Of a stretch of DNA of 64,000 nucleotides, positions 39,095 through 50,200 are shown one piece after another (positions within the stretch are counted from its first letter, which is position 1; every line of letters begins with the position of its first letter). Under the pieces are notes generated by a model, which was not told the origin of the DNA, did not search any database, and saw only the letters and a program-made list of their open reading frames with translations. The stretch lies in NCBI RefSeq assembly GCF_001038505.1, contig NZ_LDPY01000001.1, positions 3,596,001-3,660,000 of the forward strand, in the 5' to 3' direction. Both the position numbers and the translations under genes were made by a program. The stretch is from Puniceibacterium sp. IMCC21224 (GTDB taxonomy: Bacteria > Pseudomonadota > Alphaproteobacteria > Rhodobacterales > Rhodobacteraceae).

Positions 39095-41000
39095 GCTTGT
39101 CGTGACCTGCTTCGCGCCGCTCGCAGATCGCGAGGGCGACGAAAAGCTGCGGTTCGAGATTGACGGGAAGGTCAAATCCATCTCGCTGCGCATTAGCCAG
39201 ATGAGCCGTCAGCTGGTGACGCATCTGCCGGATATGGCAATCGACTTGATCGAACTGGCGGCCTTTGTTTATGGCATCGATTCCAGTGTTAGCCGGGGCG
39301 GGCTCGCCGATCAGCAGATGGGCGCCAAATGGCACCGAAGTTTCTTGGTCGAAGTCCCGGTGCGCGCGCTCGACCGCTGGTCCGATCCTGATTTGAAGCG
39401 AGAGTTGGAGGAGACGTTGATGTTTCTTTCTGGCGACCGGTTTACGTTCCGGTTTGTTCAGATCCAGGGCGGCAGTTCTGGTCCGACAGGGTATTTCGAT
39501 TTTGGCCCGAACTCTTCTTGGAAACCAGATTCGGTGCTGATGTTTTCGGGAGGGCTGGATTCCTTCGCTGGCGCGCTGGAGGAAATCATCGACCGCAGGC
39601 ACCGGGTTGCCCTGATCAGCCACTTCTCGTCCACCAAGATCGCGCCGATCCAGAACGCGCTGCAGAAGCATATGGCCCAAGAACTCGGAACCGAGATGCT
39701 GAAACACATTCCGATGCGCGTTCAACTGGGCGGCGGAACCAACGCCGAAGGCACCCACCGCTCCCGGTCTTTCTTGTTCGCAGCCCTAGGCATGGCGACA
39801 GCCGTGGCATTTGGCAGGGAACGCGTGTCATTTTATGAGAACGGTGTTGTCAGTCTCAACTTACCGCCGGTGGGCAATGTGCTGGGCACGCGGGCAACGC
39901 GGACGACACATCCACAAACGCTGCAACGGTTTCAGAGCCTCTTCAGCCGGATTTTCGACGCCTCGTTGCGCGTCGACAACCCGTTCTTCTGGCGCACCAA
40001 GACAGATGTTGTCGAGACGATTGCGCGGCTCGGAATGGCGGACCAGATTGCGTTTACCCGCAGCTGTGCGGATGTCCACAATCAGACCAAGCAACACCCC
40101 CATTGCGGTCGCTGCTCGCAATGCATTGATCGCAGGTTCGCCATCATGGCTGCGGACCTCACAGCCTTCGATCCCGAGGAGGCTTACCGCATTGACCTGA
40201 TGACCGGACGTCGGGAGCGTGTTCAGGACAAGGAGGTGGCGTTGTCCTACGTCCGCAGTGCGCAAGGCTATGAGATGATGTCAGGCACAGATCTTGTCGC
40301 GCAATATCCAGCGATCCTGAACGCCGTGGATCATCTTGGAGAACCACCGGACACCGCGCTCACACGGATGGCGTCACTCCTGCGACGGCACGGGCGATCC
40401 GTTTCAACGGTAATGCGCAAGGAGCTTGCGGCCCAACGCCCGGATCAGTTTTCCCTGGACAGCTTGGCTCGTATGTTCGGCGATTTGCAGCGGGCACAGG
40501 TTATGCCAGCAGAGCAAATAATTGTGTCGAATGTTGACACCATTGAACGTGGAGAACCTGCCTCTCTGGTGTTCGATCGCAAGCGCAAACTCGTTGTAAT
40601 AAACGACGCGATTACGATCAAGGGTACCGCCTATCGCCTGCTGGACTGTCTTGCCAACGAATTTCTTGCCGGTGCTGGGAAAGGTCTTGATCTTCTGGAC
40701 TACCCGATGACGGACGCATGGAAACTGGCGAAGTGCGCGGGCCTGTCGGACGATGCAGCCCTGCGTCAAGCTGTGAGCCGGTCCCGCAAGCAACTGGGAC
40801 TTAAATTTTCCGCAGCGGGGTTCGAGGCCGCTGAAGGCGAAGCGCTGATCGAGAACATCCCATGGAGCGGTTATCGCCTGAACCCGGAACTGGCGAAGAT
40901 CCGGATGCTTTCTGCAAAGGACAATCATTCGAAGACGTCAAAATCATCCTCCTCCGGCAGCGGCCCCCGCTTGCGGAAACGCGCCAGCAGATCGACCTGA
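39069..41000 (+). CDS. QueC-like ATP-dependent synthetase fused to OmpR-type winged helix
   Basis: This 643-residue protein begins at a TTG (39069) with GAGG upstream. An N-terminal region of about 120 residues is unassigned. The PP-loop motif MFSGGLDSFAGAL lies at about 158-170. A QueC-type zinc site of four Cys (CADVHNQ...HPHCGRCSQC, about 332-351) follows. After a linker, residues about 505-605 show a trans_reg_C-like winged helix (TIKGTAYRLLDCLANEFLAG ... LRQAVSRSRKQLGL ... ALIENIPWSGYRLNP). QueC makes preQ0; QueC-like proteins also occur in Qat and type IV CBASS defence. A direct fusion to this DNA-binding class is unusual. Its end overlaps the convergent recombinase gene by 76 bp. Confidence 0.8.
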   Translation: MGGAAPLPELVVTCFAPLADREGDEKLRFEIDGKVKSISLRISQMSRQLVTHLPDMAIDLIELAAFVYGIDSSVSRGGLADQQMGAKWHRSFLVEVPVRALDRWSDPDLKRELEETLMFLSGDRFTFRFVQIQGGSSGPTGYFDFGPNSSWKPDSVLMFSGGLDSFAGALEEIIDRRHRVALISHFSSTKIAPIQNALQKHMAQELGTEMLKHIPMRVQLGGGTNAEGTHRSRSFLFAALGMATAVAFGRERVSFYENGVVSLNLPPVGNVLGTRATRTTHPQTLQRFQSLFSRIFDASLRVDNPFFWRTKTDVVETIARLGMADQIAFTRSCADVHNQTKQHPHCGRCSQCIDRRFAIMAADLTAFDPEEAYRIDLMTGRRERVQDKEVALSYVRSAQGYEMMSGTDLVAQYPAILNAVDHLGEPPDTALTRMASLLRRHGRSVSTVMRKELAAQRPDQFSLDSLARMFGDLQRAQVMPAEQIIVSNVDTIERGEPASLVFDRKRKLVVINDAITIKGTAYRLLDCLANEFLAGAGKGLDLLDYPMTDAWKLAKCAGLSDDAALRQAVSRSRKQLGLKFSAAGFEAAEGEALIENIPWSGYRLNPELAKIRMLSAKDNHSKTSKSSSSGSGPRLRKRASRST

Positions 41001-41989
41001 CGCCCGGGGGCAACAGATCCGTAGGATCGGAATGTTGTGAGAACGTCATCGTGTCCCATGTTCTGCGACCAGGCCTTGTAGTCCTCTGGCGTGCGGCAAT
41101 GGTCCTTGGCCAATTCCGCAAGAGTGTCCCGGACGCGATGCGGCGAAAACGGTGGCAGACCGGCATCGACAAAGGCCTGCTTGAACACCCGGGCCGCCGA
41201 CGAGGGCGAGGCCCAGGGCGCCCGGTCGATCCCGAGGGCAGAAAACTGCCGTGATGTGCCGACACCGACCCGCGTTTTGGGAAGCAGCGGATCGCTGTCC
41301 GAGAAGTGGTGCTGCGTCCTAAGTTCCAAGATCCAGTCCCGAACGAACTGCTCGCAGGGTGCGAGCATGGGAAAGAAGGCCGTGGTGAAGCTCTTGCCGA
41401 ACTTCGTGTCAACAGAGCGCCCATCGAAATGCACGCAGGCATTGGCCAGATCGACATGACCCAGCCGCAACGTGATCGCCGCCCCCTCGCGGGACCCGGT
41501 GAGAAAGAGAAAGGCAACCAACGCCCGGTCCCGACGTTGCAACACCGTCTCATCCGGCATCCCGCTGAGCAGCCGAACAACCTGCGCAGGCGACGCGTGT
41601 GGTTTCCAGCAGGACGTGCGTCGCGCGTTGTCAGATTTGCGATCCGGACCAAGGAATTCGATGTCGGACCGCGAGATCCGGGACTTGTAGCCGGGCTGAT
41701 CGGCGAGCCAACTGTAGAAGGTCTGGACTTCGCGCAGGACTCCGTTGACCGACGTCGAGGACAGTTTTGCGCCGGTGCGTTGATTTTGCTGAGAAGAGAG
41801 ACGGCGCTTAAAACTGCGGGCGCGCTCCGAATGGAAGCTGCGGAAATCCTTGCCGTCGAGAAAGGACTCATAGGTCGAGATCGCGGCGGCGGATTTGTCG
41901 ACCGAGGCATCCGACAGCCCCTTGGCGTCCTTGCGCCAGATCAGGTATTTGCGCTTAATGCGCAGGTTATCCGAGTTGCGTTTTGTCAT
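40925..41989 (-). CDS. tyrosine recombinase of a three-gene module
   Basis: This 354-residue recombinase has an N-terminal SAM-like domain (residues about 25-105) and a catalytic domain with Arg in FLTGSREGAAITL, HRVR in FSPHRVRDTLAE, His in QNMGHDDVL and Tyr in TTFRSYGS. The start at 41989 has GGAGG about 10 bases upstream; a longer start at 42034 is less likely. It overlaps the preceding HTH/zinc-ribbon gene and would cut and join att-type sites. It converges on the QueC-like gene, so it may move that cassette. Confidence 0.88.
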   Translation of the reverse strand: MTKRNSDNLRIKRKYLIWRKDAKGLSDASVDKSAAAISTYESFLDGKDFRSFHSERARSFKRRLSSQQNQRTGAKLSSTSVNGVLREVQTFYSWLADQPGYKSRISRSDIEFLGPDRKSDNARRTSCWKPHASPAQVVRLLSGMPDETVLQRRDRALVAFLFLTGSREGAAITLRLGHVDLANACVHFDGRSVDTKFGKSFTTAFFPMLAPCEQFVRDWILELRTQHHFSDSDPLLPKTRVGVGTSRQFSALGIDRAPWASPSSAARVFKQAFVDAGLPPFSPHRVRDTLAELAKDHCRTPEDYKAWSQNMGHDDVLTTFRSYGSVAPGRQVDLLARFRKRGPLPEEDDFDVFE

Positions 41990-42473
41990 GGGTCGAGGCC
42001 TCCGGTGTCGAGGTATCATTTGAACGGGGATCAAGCAGAGACACTAATCTTGGATTGGCCTGTTGCACTGCGACCTCAATCTTGGCGCGAATGACCTCCA
42101 GATCGGCCCGCTTTACCACCTTGTTAAGGATGCAGCCGCAGGCCGGGCAGAGCGCCTTCAGCATACCGGTGGTCGCCGTCTGCTGGGAGTATTCAGCAAA
42201 TTTGCCATCCGGTTCCTGCGGTTCCTTGCAGCCGAGGCAATAGAGATGATGCAGCGCCAGACGCGTTCTGACCTTCGCCCGGCGATGGCCGAGGAAGTCC
42301 TTCAGATCCGCCCCCCGGATCAGCCAAGGCACGCGGGACTGATCCGCGATCAGCCCCTTGTCCTTGATCCAGCGGATCACAGTCTGGCGATGACGGCCCA
42401 GCGCCTCTGCTGCCTCCCAGATGGTGTAGATCTGATGCGTCTTGATCCGGTTCGGTGAGGGAACGCCTGCCAT
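41967..42473 (-). CDS. HTH protein with zinc ribbon, excisionase-like
   Basis: This 168-residue protein has an N-terminal helix-turn-helix (YTIWEAAEALGRHRQTVIRW), then a YCLGCKEP ... LCPACGC pair of CxxC motifs making a zinc ribbon. The frame is open further upstream, but the ATG at 42473 has GGAGGGG and overlaps the previous gene by one base. Such proteins may direct a recombinase to its site. Confidence 0.75.
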   Translation of the reverse strand: MAGVPSPNRIKTHQIYTIWEAAEALGRHRQTVIRWIKDKGLIADQSRVPWLIRGADLKDFLGHRRAKVRTRLALHHLYCLGCKEPQEPDGKFAEYSQQTATTGMLKALCPACGCILNKVVKRADLEVIRAKIEVAVQQANPRLVSLLDPRSNDTSTPEASTHDKTQLG

Positions 42474-42676
42474 CACGCCCCCTCCACCGGCAGCGGACCA
42501 GAGGTGTTCTGGCAGACCTGCGCCGCCTCCCAAGCCTCCACATCCTCTTCGCGATACAACACCCGAGCCCCGATCTTCAGGAACCGAGGGCCCTTGCCCA
42601 GCCACCGCCACTGCTCCAAAGTACGCGGCGACATCTGCCACCGCGCCGCCAACTGCTGTTGTGTCATCTTGCCCAT
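42473..42676 (-). CDS. small HTH_17/AlpA-type regulator
   Basis: This 67-residue protein (MGKMTQQQLAARWQMSPRTL, then RFLKIGARVLYREEDVEAWE) is a winged HTH of the MerR/AlpA-excisionase class. It is the first gene of the leftward three-gene unit, with repeated TTGGTTCG sites just upstream of its start that it may bind. Confidence 0.78.
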   Translation of the reverse strand: MGKMTQQQLAARWQMSPRTLEQWRWLGKGPRFLKIGARVLYREEDVEAWEAAQVCQNTSGPLPVEGA

Positions 42677-42687
42677 GCAAAACCTCT

Positions 42688-42725
42688 TTGGTTCGGCCCA
42701 GACCGAGTTGGTTCGATCCGGTTCG
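42688..42725. promoter_or_regulatory. direct repeats before the recombinase module
   Basis: TTGGTTCG occurs at 42688 and 42708, with CCGGTTCG at 42718. The spacings of 20 and 10 bp put all three on one face of the helix. They lie 12-50 bp before the first gene of the module and look like operator or recombinase arm sites. The rest of 42677-43012 contains no gene that I can support; a short frame there continues past the broken transposase. Confidence 0.4.
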
Positions 42726-43012
42726 TCTGCAAAGGATGCGTCTTTCGATCCCCAAAGTATGTGAGTTCGGGCACGGAAGACGTGACCACAGAGCATGGTA
42801 AGCAACTGAAAACTCTCACTTAAGATCATCAAAGTGTGATCTTTTCCAGAAAAATTGTGATAGGGTTAAAATGAACTGATCTTCATAGCCTCGGCTGAAA
42901 TTAGTGAATGGACAGGGCGAAAATTTCTGAAAATGCCCCCAAACTTCCATTTCAAGCCGACCGTGGCTTGCGTAATTGGCCAAACTGACTGCAAATGATC
43001 GCGGAGCGTTGG

Positions 43013-43629
43013 CGCATGGGCATAGCGCTCGACCTGTAGCGCAAGACGCGGTGCCAGGCGGTTGTAGTTCTGGCGCAGCGTGATCCCGCCTTCGTCTGCC
43101 AAGGCGACAAGCTGAAGACGAGCCTTCTCGTACAGGCGTGCATCGGTTGGGTGGGCGATGTTCTTTTCCATCACCGTCGTGTCCACGGATATACGCGACA
43201 GACTGCGGTCCTCGACTGTCCCCGACGCCCGCCCGGCCTCGATGGTCTTGGTGAGCAGCCACTCGGCCCCTTCCTCTCCGATCCGCTTGCGCCACCGTGT
43301 CAGCGAGGACGGATCGATCGGCGGGCGGTGCTGGAAGAAAACCTCGCCGGTAAAATGCTGATAATGGGGTTTTCGACCCAGGGGGCGACAACGCCTTCGT
43401 CGGAGAGGCGATAGGCGTGCTGGAGATACAGCAGCCCCGCGACCGGGCGCGGCGATGTGGCTGGCCGCCCAGTCGTGGAGGGAAAGAAACCAGCCCATTC
43501 CGTCTCGAAGAACTCCCAGTCGATCAGCTTTTCCAGCTTCGCCAATGCGTGGCGCAGATCGATCATGTCGGTCAGGCGGGGGCGCAGGAGGTCATCCTGC
43601 TCTTCAGCGCGGGGATGAGGCTTCATCAC
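43013..43629 (-). pseudogene. IS5-family transposase remnant (frameshifted, truncated)
   Basis: The start (MMKPHPRAEEQDDLLRPRLT ... GLLYLQHAYRLSDEGVV) and the next part (HYQHFTGEVFFQHRPPIDPS ... VDTTVMEKNIAHPTDARLYE) are consecutive pieces of one IS5-type transposase in two different frames, joined near 43380. The second part holds the first catalytic Asp in SVDTT. The gene stops being recognisable after VERYAHA near 43013, so the last two-fifths is missing. It cannot encode an active enzyme. Confidence 0.8.
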
Positions 43630-43734
43630 GGCTCCAGAATTTGCAAGGTTTCAGGATCCAGCATGCGAAATCCTGCAATTTCCCGCTATAGTTTTGGCGG
43701 GATCACCAAACAAATTCAGAGGATTGCGAGTTGT

Positions 43735-44198
43735 TCAGGCTGAACTATCAAGGGTCATCTTTGTGGGCAGGTGTGATCCCTCAATCGTGCGAATGATCTC
43801 AAGCTTCTCGGTTGCTGGATACCTCATTCCTCGAACCCCCCAGCCCCTATCATGCTTTTTTTGAGAAGGCGGTTTTCCAAGGCGAGGTCAGCCACGCATT
43901 CTTTCAGGGCCATAGCCTCAGATCGCAGATCCTTCACCTCAGGCGATGTCGCCTTACGCGCTGTGTCGCCGGAAAGACGACGCTTTCCAGCCTCAAGCAA
44001 TTCCTTCGACCAAGTCTAATACAGGCTGTCATAGATACCCTAGCGGCGACATACCGCCGAGATGCTTTCCTCCCCGCGAAATCCGGCCAAAACAATGCGG
44101 ATCTGCTCCTCTGCCGAGTGGGTCTGGCGGGTCTTGCCGTGGATGTTTTTGACCAGCTTGTCAGATGCGTCTTTCGATGTTCCGGGCTTCTTGTTCAT
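43735..44198 (-). pseudogene. IS3-family OrfA/OrfB remnant with nonsense codons
   Basis: Reading left from ATG 44198 gives MNKKPGTSKDASDKLVKNIH ... TRQTHSAEEQIRIVLAGFRG, an IS3-type OrfA. Two in-frame stop codons follow in its HTH region (YG after VCRR*, and LY* before the SKELLEAGKRRLSGD stretch). OrfB begins MRYPATEKLEIIRTIEGSHL at 43827 and ends after about 30 codons. The element is dead, and no terminal repeats could be placed. Confidence 0.8.
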
Positions 44199-44297
44199 CT
44201 TCGCTCCTTAAAGGCTACGATGAACCAGAAACACTCCGTTGTTCAAATCATCAAATCTGTCCCACAGGTGATGACGTCAAACACACCAACAACCCAT

Positions 44298-47200
44298 TTA
44301 GCCGATGAATATGAAATCATCCACCGTTAGGTCAGCAGCAGCCACGCCTGTTACCTGAATAATATGGCCGTTGAAGCTCATTGTGACCCCCGTGGCAATT
44401 GGACCTGCCCCAACATCGATCAAGGCATCTGTGATGTCTAATGCATTGACACGCCCCTGAAGGCCTTGGCCAGTCACGCCCGTTAGCCTGATCTGGTCCA
44501 GCCCATCCTCGAAATCCAAGACAAGGTCGACTTCGCCGCCCGTCAGTTCATTAAAGATAAACAAATCCGCGCCAGCGCCGCCGTTCATAGTGTCATTGCC
44601 CGCACCTCCATTCAGGCGATCTTCGCCTCCCCGACCCAGGATCAGATCGTCGCGCCCGCCACCAGCAAGGAAATCGTCGCCGTCTCCACCGTCCACGGTA
44701 TCGTCGCCTTCGCCGCCGCCTATGGCATCCGATCCGCTGCCGCCGTCGATGGAATCCTGCCCGGTACCACCACCGAGGCTGTCGTTGCCGCCTTCGCCGA
44801 GGATTGTGTCCTGTCCGAAGGAGGCGCCAATCGTGTCGTCACCCTCGCCGCCGCGAAGGAAATCGTTGCCATCCCCACCGGCGACTACGTCGTCGTCCCC
44901 GCCACCAGCTACGGAATCGTCACCTGCACCACCACCGATCGTGTCGGAGCCGCTCTGCCCCAGCAGGGTGTCGTTGCCGGGACCGCCACCGATATTGTCG
45001 CGTCCCGGGCCGCCCTCCACGCTGTCGTTTCCGGCGCCGCCCGAGATGTTGTCGTCTTCAGAACCGCCGAGCAGGGTGTCGTCGCCGTCCTGGCCGATCA
45101 GCCCGTCGTCGCCCGCAGCACCGTCGATCATGTCGTTGCCGTTGCCACCTTCGACCCGGTCTTCTCCATCGCCGCCGTTTAGGGAATCGTTGCCTTCACC
45201 GCCGACCAGTGTGTCGTCGCCTGCACCGCCCGACACTGTGTCGTCACCCGCGCCGCCGTCGATCAGGTCGTCGCGGTCGGTGCCACGAAGGCTGTCCGCT
45301 TCGTCAGCCCCGGTGAGTGTTTCAAGAACATCCGCCTCAGTCACCGGATCGACCTGTGGGTCCGTGGGGGGCACGAAGGCCGGAATATCCTGTGTTGCCT
45401 CGGCAAAGGTGACGTCGCCAGACAGAGCCACGTCGAGCACGGTCGCCTCGAAGGCAAAGGTGCCGGGCACCAGACCTGCATTCAGCGCGGCCTGTTCGGC
45501 TGCGGCGCGGACATCCGGGTCGAGATCGTCCAGCGTCAATGTACTGGCTGGGAAGCTGAGGTCGGTGAAGGTTGCGGTGCTTTCGCCGTCTTGGTAGTCA
45601 AAGAACGACGATTGCTGGTCGATCCGCCAGGCGTCGGCGAAGATTCCGTAGATTTCTTCGGCCACCACGGGTTGGGTCAACACGGTGCCGTCACGTAGCA
45701 TAAAGTCGTTGGCCGGATCGCCATCGGCATTGCCAAAGATCCCCTCGACCCGCCCGCCGCGATCCGCGCCAAGGAAGTTCTGGATGGTCAGGAAATCGGT
45801 GAGGCCGGTGCGCACGCCGACCACCACGCCATCGCCGAATTCATTGGTGATGACGTAGGTGTTGAAGTCGCGGTAGATTGTGCCGTCGCCCAGCACCAGC
45901 GTTTCACCAAAGTCGAGCGTGACCGGATTGCCGTTGATGACCAGCGGGATCTCGCGGTCGGCGTAGATACCGACGGTGACGCCGTCGATCATGGTGGCGA
46001 CGGCAGAATTGACCGACACCAGGTCGCTGCCGGGCAGTGGGGTCTGGCGTACCTGGAATTCGAAGGAGCCGTCGGCGCCCCGGAACATCACGAATTCGCC
46101 CACCGCCTGAAAGGCATAGCCAAGGCTGTCGAAGGTCTGGATATGCGGATCGCCAAAAGTGCGGGGAACGGGCGGGATGGCTTCTGGGGAGTTTGAGTCG
46201 CCGCCGAGTGGTGATGGTTCCAAAGGCGATTGATCAGACCCCCGAGGAGGTGTATCAGAATTTACTAATTCATCCAGAATTATCTTGCCGACATTTTTCG
46301 CTTTCTCGACCCAGCCCGGCACGCGTCCCACTTCTAAATAGCTCGGAGCCTCTAGACGTTCGCCTGAAACCGCCCCCACGGCCTCGTAAACACCTTGCTT
46401 TGCTAAGTATGCGCCACGTTCCGCTATCCCAAATCCAACACCCTTTGCACTCGTATTTACCAATGATGTTAGTGGAGTGCCTGCAACGATTGCAGATCCA
46501 ACGGCTACCGCTCCATAACCCACGGCGTATTTTCCCACGCCAGCAGCGAAATCACCAGCACGCTCGCCAAATCCGTAATTCGCAGCATCTTGGCCAAAAG
46601 GATCATTCAGTAAAACTGGAATATTTTGAGCAAATCGATTCAAATTTGACATATCTCCAGTTAACCAAAGCGGATCTTCACTAAGAAACCGTCCTAGCTC
46701 GGTGTCATAGCTCCGCGCCCGCATGAACAGCAGGTCGTCTGCGTCTTCAGCCACACCCAGCGCGCCGTTGAACTCAAACACGTTGGCTAAACCCTCGACC
46801 TCCAGCAGCTCATCCCCAAAAGGCGTGTAGGCGTAGCTGTTGACCACGCCTCCACCAGCGCCGGTCATCGTTGTCACCGACCCTACCGCATCCGCATCGT
46901 AGAATGCCGTTGCGCCGCCGATCTCTGCCGATACCAGCCCTAGACCGTGGGCATACGTCGCGCTGACCGCCCCGCCGGTGTATTCGGCCACCACATTGCC
47001 CAGACCCAGCGGATCGACCAGATAGGCGGTCTCGACCCCGGCGTCGGTCTTTGACACCCGGTTGCCGAAAATGTCGTAACCGAACTCCATCACAGTTCCG
47101 TCCGGCCCGGTCACCGACACCAGACGGTTCTCTACGTCGTAGACATAGGCCGTCGTGCCCGCAGTATCGGTGCGCGAGATCATGTTGCCATCGGCGTCGT

Positions 47201-50200
47201 AGGCAAAGCTCGCATCCCCGACTTGGGTGTACTGGTTCAGCGCATTGGCGGAATAGAGCGTCGTCACCCCATCCTCGACCACCTGCGTGCGGTTGCCCGC
47301 CGCGTCGTATTCGTACTCCAAGCGGGTGTCGGATATCGCCGGATTGACCGAGACAAAATCTGCCGAGGTCAATTGGCCGATGGCGTCATAGTCATAGCTC
47401 CAAGTCCCGTCCTGACTCTGGTTCGTGACACGCTGGCCTGCATCGTCATAGGTGTAGGCGTTGAAGGAATGGATCGTGCTGTCGGCATCCAGATTGTCGA
47501 TCCGCGTCAGGCGCCCGGCGGTGTCGTAAGAATAGGTCGAGACGGTGCCATTGCCATTTTCCTCTCGCATCAGATTGCCCGCCGCGTCGTAGTCATAGGA
47601 GACGATGGGGCCGTCGGCATTGCTCAGCCCGGTCAAGCGGCCCAATGCGTCGTAGGCATAGAACACCTCGTACCCGGCGCCGTCCGAAAGCGAGGCGCGC
47701 AGACCGGCGTCGTTGTAGGTGTAGATCAGCGACGTGCCGCCGGGATAGTCGATCTGAGTGACCCGCCCTGCTGAGTCGTAGTCCAGAGTCGTGGCGCCAT
47801 CGGCCCCGGTGGCCGAAACAAGCAGTCCCGCGTCGTTGTAGCTATAGGACGTCGATCCCGCCGAGCTGTCGGATTCCGACAGCAGACGCCCGCGCGTATC
47901 GTAGGTGTAGCTGACATCATCGCCGCGCCGGTTGGTGTAACCGGTCAGGTTGCCTTGGGCGTCATAGTCGAATTCAAGCGCGGTGCCATCCGGCCAGGTC
48001 GCCGTTGTGATGCGCCCGCCCGTGTCGTAGGCAAAGCTGCGGGTGTTGCCGCCTGCATCTGTGAAGCTGCTAGGTGCGTCGCCAATGGCATCATAAGCAA
48101 AGGCCAGGGTCGCGCCGTTGGCATCCGTCAGTCCCACCAGCCGACCCAGATCGTCAAAGGCAAAGAGGGTTTCAGACCCGTCTGCAGCTCGAACGCCGGT
48201 CACACCGCCGGTGTCGTCGAACAAAAGCTGCGACGCCCCACCGGCGCCATCCGTTACCCGACCCAACAACCCGCCCGGTAGCAAGTCGATCTGGGTTGCG
48301 GTCCCGGCGCCATTTGTGATCGTCAAACCGCCGGCTGCATTGTAGGCAAAAGCTTCGGTCTGCAAACCGCTGCCATAGCTGGCCGAGGACAGCCGACCCG
48401 ATGCGTCATAGCTGAACTCCGACAGGATGCCGCCCGGGGCCATATTTGTGACCATATCGCCCATCGTATCGTAGGCGAAGGTGGTCTGTCCCTCCGGTCG
48501 CGTTACCACCTGAAGCTGGCTGTTGGCATCATACGCAAAGGCGATGGATTGACCGTCCGCGTCCTCAATGCCGATCAGCGTGCCATCCGCCGCGCGGTCA
48601 AAGCTAAGCCCGGCACCATTCGGCCCAGTTAGATCAGTAATCTGCATGGCGCTGTCGTGGCTTGCCACGATCCGCTGTCCGTCGCTCAGATCCATACTCA
48701 GAAAGACGCCAGCGATATCGAATTGCAGCGCGCTGCCATTCTCCAACGTCAATGTATAGCCATTCGCCGTCTGTGACAGCGCACCATCAAAGCCTGTGGT
48801 GGCCGCGTAGCGCCCGTCAACCTGTCGCTCGAACGTCGCGCGCGCAGGAGAGGTTGCTCCTAGTACAGCGCCTGACAGTGATACCGACCGGTCGGCTGAG
48901 CTCGACAACGTGTAAAGTGCCGCAGAGCCCAGCGACAATGCTTGCAGCGCCGCTAGGTCGGTCAGCCCCTTCAATTGGACAGTACCGCCGTCAATGGCCA
49001 GTCCTATGTCCGCAACACTTGCCCAGCCCTGACCTAGTGACCCGACCGCTCCGCGTTCTGCCAGCGACCCGTAGTCACCCGCGGCATCAATTGCGTGAGC
49101 CAGAGCCGCCGTGGCGCTCGATCCGTTCAGTCCCAGCGACACCAAACCTTCGGAAAAGTTTGCTAGAGTCGAAACCAGACTGCCTACGCTTGACCCAAAC
49201 TGCGTCGCGAAATTCGTCTCCATCCGGTCTAGAACGCTTGTTTCAACAAAGGCAGGAAGCAGGGCGATCGCCCGTTCCGCGATATCCGACACAGCACTCC
49301 TGTCGGCAATCTGAACCCGAGCGCCAAGCGTCGAACTAGGCCCTGCACTGCCACGAATTGAAACATCAAGCGTGCTGATTTGGCCTGTCGCCAAGTTATT
49401 AGCTAGCAGGAAAGCAGTCGGACCAAAGCTTTGCCCGAGAGAATCCGCAACGACACCGGCATCGGCGGTGACGGCCAGCAACAAAGGCGAGACGATGCCC
49501 GCAACGGGCGTTTCCTGCCCCGCGATTGCGCCAACGTCGATCGTTACACTTGCGACACCGCTTTGACCGGGTGTCAGGCTTTCCGGGAGCGTCAATGAAA
49601 GATCGATGGAACCTTGGTTCTCGACATCAAAAGTCGTCAAGTCGATGGACGTATCACCAGACGCAAAGTCGATCTGGCTGATGACGCCTCGGACATTACC
49701 GGCGCTGTCGTAAAAATCATCGATCCGGATCACGTCCGTACCGACCTGGACCAGCACATCCTGTGCATTGTTCAGATCCCGAACGATGGTCACACCACTG
49801 GACCTGATTGAGTTGTCGAACAGGATGCGCCCGCCGTCGGGACCTGTGGAGTTTTCGTTGATGACGTCGCTGCCGAAACCCGGCCCAAAGACATAGGTGT
49901 CAAAGCCGGTCCCGCCTGCAAGCGAGTCATTGCCCCCAACGCCGATCAGCGTGTCATCCAGTCCGAAACCGGTCAGCGTGTCGTCGCCTTCCGTGCCCAG
50001 GATCGGGATCTCCAGCGTCGTCAGGTCGATGGACGTATCACCAGACGCAAAGTCGATCTGGCTGATGACGCCTCGGACATTACCGGCGCTGTCGTAAAAA
50101 TCATCGATCCGGATCACGTCCGTACCGACCTGGACCAGCACATCCTGTGCATTGTTCAGATCCCGAACGATGGTCACACCACTGGACCTGATTGAGTTGT

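Noticed and set aside
38315..41000. ordinary queuosine (preQ0) biosynthesis
   Set aside because: No queD, queE or queF neighbour; the extra N-terminal region and C-terminal winged helix, and the partner gene, are not part of housekeeping QueC.
38315..41000. full QatABCD system
   Set aside because: No KAP-type ATPase (QatA) or TatD-type nuclease (QatD) is visible on the right side, and the partner cannot be shown to be QatB. An upstream part cut off by the prophage cannot be excluded.
42816..43012. real C-terminus of the IS5-type transposase
   Set aside because: After VERYAHA the frame continues but no longer looks like the family. The expected Arg/Lys-rich region and catalytic Glu are absent.
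43812..44330. 172-codon + strand frame
   Set aside because: It is the mirror of the IS3 OrfA remnant, which is recognisable on the minus strand.
44590..45597. 335-codon + strand frame rich in Ser and Pro
   Set aside because: It is antisense to the GGxGxDxxx repeats of the RTX protein and has no ribosome site or recognisable domain.
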